A stretch of DNA of 60,000 nt. Source: Symsagittifera roscoffensis. Its lineage: Eukaryota; Xenacoelomorpha; Acoela; Convolutidae. This document shows positions 56,001-60,000 of the stretch, one piece after another. The notes beneath the pieces are model-generated. The model saw only the letters and a list, made by a program, of their open reading frames with translations. It was not told where the DNA came from and did not search any database. The stretch lies in the NCBI RefSeq assembly GCF_963678635.1, contig NC_087065.1:22713254-22773253 (forward strand), in the 5' to 3' direction. Made by a program: the position numbers and the translations under genes. Every line of letters starts with the position of its first letter. Positions within the stretch are counted from its first letter, which is position 1.

Positions 56001-56195
56001 AGCGGAGAGGTCGATCCGATGAACAAACTTGGTTCGGATAAGCAGAAGACGGTGCGTAGTCTTTGTTGACTGGCTGATAACCAGTGTAAGTATGATTGAC
56101 AAAATGCGGAACATGTTGTGGATGAACTGGGGGAGTATTAAAATACACAATCCCACCACTAGTATAAGGAGCGGCGGTGTTACACGATGGGACAA
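53013..56195 (-). CDS. gag-pol: BEL/Pao gag-protease-RT-RNase H polyprotein, 1060 residues
   Basis: From about residue 62: gag (LPEWKLAQFDGNPLNWHEW), two zinc-knuckle-like modules (CVLCKGSHALWNC, CFACLNGNHSFRQC), a retropepsin-like protease (LVLCDSASTHSWV), RT (VLNGASKFHGTSLNK, SADIEGMFLQV, SPTCANFALRKTA, then YMEDYLDS near residue 822) and the start of RNase H (LHMFGDSSQNVLCAVGF, IPKLELQAALLAT). Residues 1-55 are a shadow frame; a frameshift near 56020 joins it to the upstream gag piece. Oddities: about 15 residues seem missing before SPTCANF, the catalytic box is YMED in place of the usual YxDD, and the ORF ends at TGA where CGA (Arg) is expected. Confidence 0.92.
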   Translation of the reverse strand: MSHRVTPPLLILVVGLCILILPQFIHNMFRILSIILTLVISQSTKTTHRLLLIRTKFVHRIDLSARELAELLIHSRKDHLPEWKLAQFDGNPLNWHEWFGQFKSTVDSAVLTDDTKLTFLKTLVTGKANTAIAEFSYSGVMYKDALATLQRKFGQPHAIVGAQLDKLNTFPPLKMHNSENVISFSSAISGLVAVFKSLSFNDDLKSVNLLTQAVSKILPNLKEAWSMHTVRHNWQRTTLLDFSNWLKEKAEGHERLRLLNSKAKKGEPVKPKTTKVFAANSQVTSKTQDKSKLPPCVLCKGSHALWNCAVFKEKTATQRAKYVAEQKLCFACLNGNHSFRQCSRAKKCPKPECDSTHNVLLHGAERMFPRKENSNVSNKAGTNKSKENTTTSTHAAVSDVHDIESSKGLLPIATLGVSSDVTSLLTLVLCDSASTHSWVSSSLVNRLGLVAEPVNLSISGFNSTTVVETQRVKFTVSSEPNNSDFVFSLCAYVKNNIRIGSELINIADLQNKYPQLAPIKPIQYTYEDVEVIIGQDYYHAVRPIEFILGDDKNSPCSVRLPIGWVLSGPLPPSGNSTSSCFKCVVEDSSLTDQIKSWYELESYGAFKQVDARSAADKHALSILNSETVHNGERYLVPMLWIDSNVSLPNNYYSSLAPFKSLERRLSKDPELRERYAETIREDIRKGYVVTVEPHDPRKRSDREWYLPHHPVVNPNKPGKVRRVLNGASKFHGTSLNKSLMVGPDLLQNLIFVLLRFRQHKYAVSADIEGMFLQVGVLARDQFSLRFLWREDSPTCANFALRKTATDNMSTYPEAASVVNEKFYMEDYLDSFENVTQAIKTSRDLVSLLKLGGFNLTKFVSNANEITSALNPEESETSSSPIKEICNGAEQSSHVLGLKWDHVKDTLVVSRGVDRPLDKAITQQTVLSFVSSVFDPVDLVAPYTVRARLLLKDIWKISGQSWDDELPENIRDKFLEWHSGLPLLGQLTIPRCYFTELVDQIELHMFGDSSQNVLCAVGFLRARLASSHKTQISFIFGKARVAAMKALSIPKLELQAALLAT

Positions 56196-57066
56196 CAGTT
56201 GTCACATTAGAAAAAATGTTTCCAGCATTACAACACTGAGCAGGCGTGACGATTGGAGTTGTAGCTGCCAATCGCCATAAGTTTGCATCACTTGTGTAGT
56301 AATCGTTGATACTAGTTGACACAGTATGCGGAACAAAGGGAAGATTATGTTGCGTCTGGACTGGCGCTGCATGGCAATTAGGTGCCGAAAAGAAAACCGG
56401 CGTTGGGTTTACTCCAGAAGATGAGAAGCCACCACCAGCAAATGCAGGCGACAAAGAAACAAAACCGGAACCGGGTTGGGCCGGTAACATTGGGACAGGT
56501 AATGATTTCGGTTGCGCGATGGCAAAACTACCATTAGTTATGTTTGAACTCATGGTCTGTAAAGGAACAGCAGACGGTGGTGGTAACACGTGTGCACTAG
56601 AATGTATATTTTTGACTGGGAATGGAACAGAGACTGGGAATGAAACAGAAGCTTGCAATGGCAAAAGGCTTGCACTGCCAAATTGAGGCATAGCCCGATG
56701 TCCATAACTATGGATTCCAGGGTCACTCAATGCTGTGTGCTCATGGTTATGACTATTACTGGTGTGGATTGCATGAGCGAGGATGGCGGAAGTCGTCGGT
56801 CCTGACGAAATGGGTACAGGAGTGAAGGCCTGCAAACCTGGCGCACTAGCAACGTCGGGAGGTGCTTGTGAACTAACAGAGTCTACCCAATCATTAGTCC
56901 GATCGGTTGCTACCTATGAAATAGGTTGACTTACTCCTGTCGAGTTACTTTCCGTTACCTTCTCGCTAACCTCAGATGAACTGTCCTCAAGTTCAAACGC
57001 TTTCAGTTTCATTTCAATTAGTTGCTTTTTATGACTTTCAGCCAATTGTTTTAGTTCCAGCTGACT
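56010..57066 (-). pseudogene. BEL/Pao gag central proline/serine-rich part
   Basis: The open frame 55996-56835 (279 residues) is rich in P, S, V and N without a recognised domain. Reading upstream in the same frame, stops at about 56918 (TAG) and 57067 (TAA) separate it from the coiled-coil N-terminus at 57067-57570. A frameshift near 56020 separates it from the main gag-pol frame. Together these pieces look like one ancestral gag-pol frame with three lesions. Confidence 0.6.
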
Positions 57067-57570
57067 TTATTCGGACTTAAGACGGTTCTCTTGCTCTTTA
57101 AGTCTTAAAGACATTTGATACTGCCTTTCCAGTTCCTCATGGCGTCGTTTTACTAAAGCTAATTCATGCCGTTTCTCACTTGATGACATAGTGCGAACAG
57201 TCGACGTATGACGAGTGGAAGCAGATTTATCAGACTTATGTGAGTCAAGTTTTCTACTATCCTTAGACTTATTAGAGACCTTAGACCTGTTTTCAGATAC
57301 TCGTGCTTCCGAATTTCTTGTTTTGTGTGAGCGTGAGGATGTCTCAGACCTAGTTAGTTGTAAAGATCTCTTGCTCCCTGTAATGCCGGCTGCTGGAAAT
57401 GACGAAGGTTCAAGGCTCATCTTGTAACTCTGAGCTTCATGCATTACTTTATCGTTCATTTCGGTTACTTTCTTAAGCCAAAGGTCTTGCTGAGCAATAA
57501 TTTTTTCAGGGTTTTCCGTTTTTTCCGCTAACCTAATTAATTGCTCATTGACGTCGACAGTTTTTTCCAT
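57067..57570 (-). CDS. BEL/Pao gag N-terminus, coiled coil
   Basis: 167 residues starting MEKTVDVNEQLIRLAEK. The middle is S/R/K-rich (SRSHKTRNSEARVSENRSK), and the last 40 residues are strongly heptad-like (KRRHEELERQYQMSLRLKEQ). Helical charged N-termini are common in Pao gag. The frame continues after the TAA for about 50 further codons (ELKQLAESHKKQLIEMKLKA), so the stop is likely a mutation. Confidence 0.6.
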   Translation of the reverse strand: MEKTVDVNEQLIRLAEKTENPEKIIAQQDLWLKKVTEMNDKVMHEAQSYKMSLEPSSFPAAGITGSKRSLQLTRSETSSRSHKTRNSEARVSENRSKVSNKSKDSRKLDSHKSDKSASTRHTSTVRTMSSSEKRHELALVKRRHEELERQYQMSLRLKEQENRLKSE

Positions 57571-57979
57571 CGCAATTTTTCATTTGTAAACAGCATTATC
57601 AATTTTTGTAGAGCGATTATTATTCTCAATGTACTCAAGTAATATTGAGTGACCTTTAAGCAGCTCATTTTCTAGATTAAGACGGGTTTCGAATAACTTG
57701 CGTATCTTACTTTGGAATTTTTCGTCCATGTTTTTCACAAATTGACAATATTCTACGGATGCTCACTTATAGAAAACAATCAATAAAATGAGATAATGTT
57801 TTGGTACGTTATTAAATTTGCATTAATAAATCAGCATTAGCTTACAAGACGGGGGAACTTGACGTCTCAAAGCTAATGCTTAAAGCCTATTTTTTATAGC
57901 TTTCCGAGCTTTGAGGGGTAAGCGGTTCCGCTTCTTACGTGTCTTAAGGATGTTAAGATTAGCGCTATAACGCCTAAGA
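57571..57979 (-). other. BEL element stretch between SGNH-like ORF and gag
   Basis: No ORF of note. A leader or spacer region in front of the gag ATG at 57570. Confidence 0.4.
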
Positions 57980-58535
57980 AGGAGGAGAGTCTTTATACTT
58001 CTCAATTAGTACCTGGTCTTTAGCCTTACGCTTAGAGATAAAGTCTTTAACGACGTTCAGATCGAGAATACCTGTTGAACCTAAACTTTCCTCAATATCC
58101 TCGGTTCCGTTCCGTCTACAGTATACGATCGCACAATGTACAACCGCACCTACACCTTAATAACAAATTGACAAGTTGATCACTACTCAGCTTGCGGTTA
58201 TTGTTGCTGCGGTGCCTACTTATCGAGTTATTAATGGCGTCGTGCCAAATTACAAGGTCGTTACGGTGCGATAAGTAGTGATGAAGGTAGTACTGTATTG
58301 TTTTCTGAGAGTCCCTAGCGTTAAAGTTCAAACTTAAACCTGGCTTCGTAAAGCAAGTATCTTTGACGACGCGCTTCTGGGACGGAGCGGGAAGTTTTCG
58401 GAGCGCGTGATCCAAAGAACTAGCTCCTAGAATGAATACCATACACTTAGAGGACCTATGCGACGGCTTCGTTACGCTTAAGTACCAATGGGGTTGGAAA
58501 ATTAAGTAGGTCGGTTGAACTCCAACAACACACAC
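57980..58535 (-). pseudogene. SGNH/GDSL-like ORF upstream of BEL gag, frameshifted
   Basis: The open piece 58116-58535 (139 residues) has the block CMVFILGASSLDHALRKLP, which resembles the first block of SGNH/GDSL hydrolase-fold proteins (GASS in place of GDS), and NDLVIWHDAINNSISRHRSN, reminiscent of a later DxxH-like block. A frameshift near 58150 leads to another coding-like frame to about 57980 (VVHCAIVYCRRNGTEDIEE, VVKDFISKRKAKD). I recall similar proteins of unknown function in invertebrate genomes, but cannot check. It is on the same strand as gag and pol, between the 5' LTR and gag, so it appears to be cargo or an extra element gene. The active-site serine context is uncertain. Confidence 0.5.
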
Positions 58536-58803
58536 GGAGTAAACCTGAGGATGAAAGAATTCAACTTAACTCACTTAATATCACCGTACCTGACCACTTA
58601 ACTTTACTGTCACGCAACGAAGTCAATAATCGGACGGGCTGAAACGGCTTTGTTTTATTTGAAGCGCACTGGCTTTCAGTTTCACCAATGGTGGGTGGGG
58701 GATCAGGCAAATTGGTTAAGTTCCAACAACACACGCGGAAGAAACCTGAGGATGAAAAAACTCAACTTAATTTGCCTGATATTTCGCTACCAGACCACTT
58801 AAC
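58513..58803. repeat. 90-bp direct repeats in BEL leader
   Basis: 58513-58602 and 58714-58803 are similar throughout (shared tccaacaacacac.cgga, aaacctgaggatgaaa, ccacttaac), 201 bp apart. Their role is unknown. Confidence 0.75.
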
Positions 58804-59260
58804 ATTAGGTTGGTGTCATCTTACAGCACAGTTTCGCAGAATTCTGGAGACGTTTTGAGGATTTTTTGGCAATTTTTTTTAAACTTTTTTCACAAAATTT
58901 TTCAGAAAATTTTGGTCAGCAGGTTCGAGTCATAAACCAATCCAAAAAACTAGTCCAGTACCTCTTGTCTATCTTCCGATTTCACTGATTAATATTCCGT
59001 TCACAAATATCCAAAAATTTTTGGTATCGAGAAAAAATGTCAAGTCAGTTTGTCTATGTACCGACTGTAAGATATTTCAGTTCAACGGAACTGTCCAAAG
59101 TTTTTGGGTATTGAGAAAAATTACCGGGGACTAGCTTGCGGGAAAAATTTCAACATGTATGACATCGTATAAAATTTATAGCACAATATGAGAGTTTTAA
59201 ACTAGTCGAGTCTTACAGTTTTAATTGGAGATTGGGCGGTCACCGGTCTTACACGACACA
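58804..59260. other. BEL leader, non-coding
   Basis: AT-rich with several short near-repeats (aaaatttttgg, ggtattgagaaaaa). No ORF supported. Confidence 0.4.
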
Positions 59261-59365
59261 GACGCTCTCTGCAATCCGCAACAGACGCTCTGCAATCCGC
59301 AACAGACGCTCTGCAATCCGCTACAGACCCTCTGCAATCCGCAACAGACGCTCTGCAATCCGCTA
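59261..59365. repeat. 21-bp minisatellite, five copies
   Basis: Unit GACGCTCTGCAATCCGCAACA, five tandem copies with a 2-bp insertion in the first and single changes in others. The length is a multiple of three, which creates a repetitive plus-strand frame (TLCNPQQ), but that is opposite to the element and probably meaningless. Confidence 0.85.
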
Positions 59366-59707
59366 CTGCACTCGAACTACTTAGGCCAACTGCACTCGAG
59401 CAACTAGCACAACTTCGGCCGACAGCTTTACAAAACTTCCCCCATATACTCTTGGTCCGGATAGCATAGTGTTTTTGAGGATGTTAACGTATGCGTTTCC
59501 ATCTCCAAAGTCTATGTGACGTTAATGTGAAGTCCGAAGTCAATGTGACGCTACTGGGCAAAAAATAAATCAGAAAACAGAGCGAAAGCAACGATAGCTC
59601 TCTCGGTCTTTGCGAAGTCTGCAGGTAGACTGATTTTTCAAAATGATGCCAAGTTCTTCTCTGATCGGACCTGCTGCTGATGCGCGGTCCCTTGTTAATA
59701 AAATAAC

Positions 59708-59726
59708 GGTCCCTTGTAGGGCGCCA
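59708..59726 (-). other. Primer binding site of BEL/Pao element
   Basis: On the minus strand TGGCGCCCTACAAGGGACC starts three bases after the LTR end. The first eight bases equal the start of the tRNA-Lys type PBS known from retroviruses; the remainder differs, so the primer tRNA is uncertain. Confidence 0.65.
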
Positions 59727-59729
59727 AAA

Positions 59730-60000
59730 TGTGCGCTCAATCTGAAAAAACTGTATAAGACAAATTAAATTATGAGTATTTTTCGGTAAACACACATAAC
59801 AAGAAATAAGCAATGTCAACGGTTTGCATAATCAAGATCACAAAATCAACTTGTTTCGGTACAACTCGTTTTGTAAGATAATTTTGCGCAAGCTAGTCAC
59901 AAGAACCGGTCGGTAATGTCCTTGAGACAAATTGCTCTTTTTGGCGGTCAACCTTTATCAAGGCTGAACCGAAATAGAACCAAAAAAACAGTTAAAGTAG
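59730..60000 (-). mobile_element. 5' LTR of BEL/Pao element, cut by window end
   Basis: 271 bp nearly identical to 50645-50915 (tgtgcgctcaatctg ... aaacagttaaa). Differences include ataatt/gagtat and a few single bases. By comparison with the 3' LTR it should extend about 210 bp beyond the window. Confidence 0.9.

Noticed and set aside
59225-59407. Plus-strand 60-codon repeat protein (TLCNPQQ units)
   Set aside because: It is only the translation of the 21-bp minisatellite, starts at TTG, and is antisense to the element.
1-60000. CRISPR arrays, bacterial operons, riboswitches, rRNA
   Set aside because: No regular spacer-repeat arrays, no prokaryotic gene organisation and no rRNA-like sequence were seen; the content is typical of an animal genome.

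Overview
The window reads as a repeat-dense, AT-rich stretch of an invertebrate animal genome. The host call rests mainly on a near-complete BEL/Pao retrotransposon, a superfamily known from animals. No convincing multi-exon host gene, rRNA, intact tRNA or bacterial-type operon is visible. Almost every base that can be assigned belongs to transposable elements, several of them nested. Species cannot be named from the sequence.

Layout. (1) Positions 1-22740 hold two tandem copies, about 9.5 kb each and nearly identical, of a decayed Ty3/gypsy-like retrovirus-like element. Its internal region lies on the minus strand. Copy A is 1-9549. Copy B is 9548-22740 and continues further into RT, protease, gag and pre-gag. 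Both copies lack the RT catalytic box. Both carry an LTR fragment in the orientation opposite to their internal region. Copy B also contains an inverted duplication of gag. (2) Positions 23877-42232 hold an 18,356-bp plus-strand relative. It has 410-bp LTRs with about 3 mismatches, an ATAA target-site duplication, and the order: leader, two pre-gag ORFs, gag-protease, RT, RNase H, integrase, two tiny overlapping hydrophobic ORFs, a P/S-rich ORF, an env-like glycoprotein gene, and a large 3' ORF of unknown function (orfX). Stops and frameshifts break many of these genes, so this copy is probably dead. (3) The giant element inserted into the left LTR of an older, heavily decayed minus-strand gypsy element (23803-23876 plus 42237-47330) that has a PBS of the tRNA-Ser type. 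(4) Positions 47331-50644 hold two small hAT-like MITEs and one possible single-exon gene for a small membrane protein (49329-49826). (5) Positions 50645-60000 hold a minus-strand BEL/Pao element with 482-bp LTRs (right LTR cut by the window end), gag, protease, RT, RNase H and integrase. An extra ORF upstream of gag looks like an SGNH/GDSL-type protein of a metazoan family.

How the parts relate. The giant element and copies A/B are two diverged subfamilies with the same unusual gene set, so each serves as a reference for reading the other's damaged genes. The most interesting content is this gene set: a retrovirus-like element of more than 18 kb with conserved accessory ORFs before gag, between integrase and env, and after env. 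Names such as orfX and ORF-P are labels used here only.
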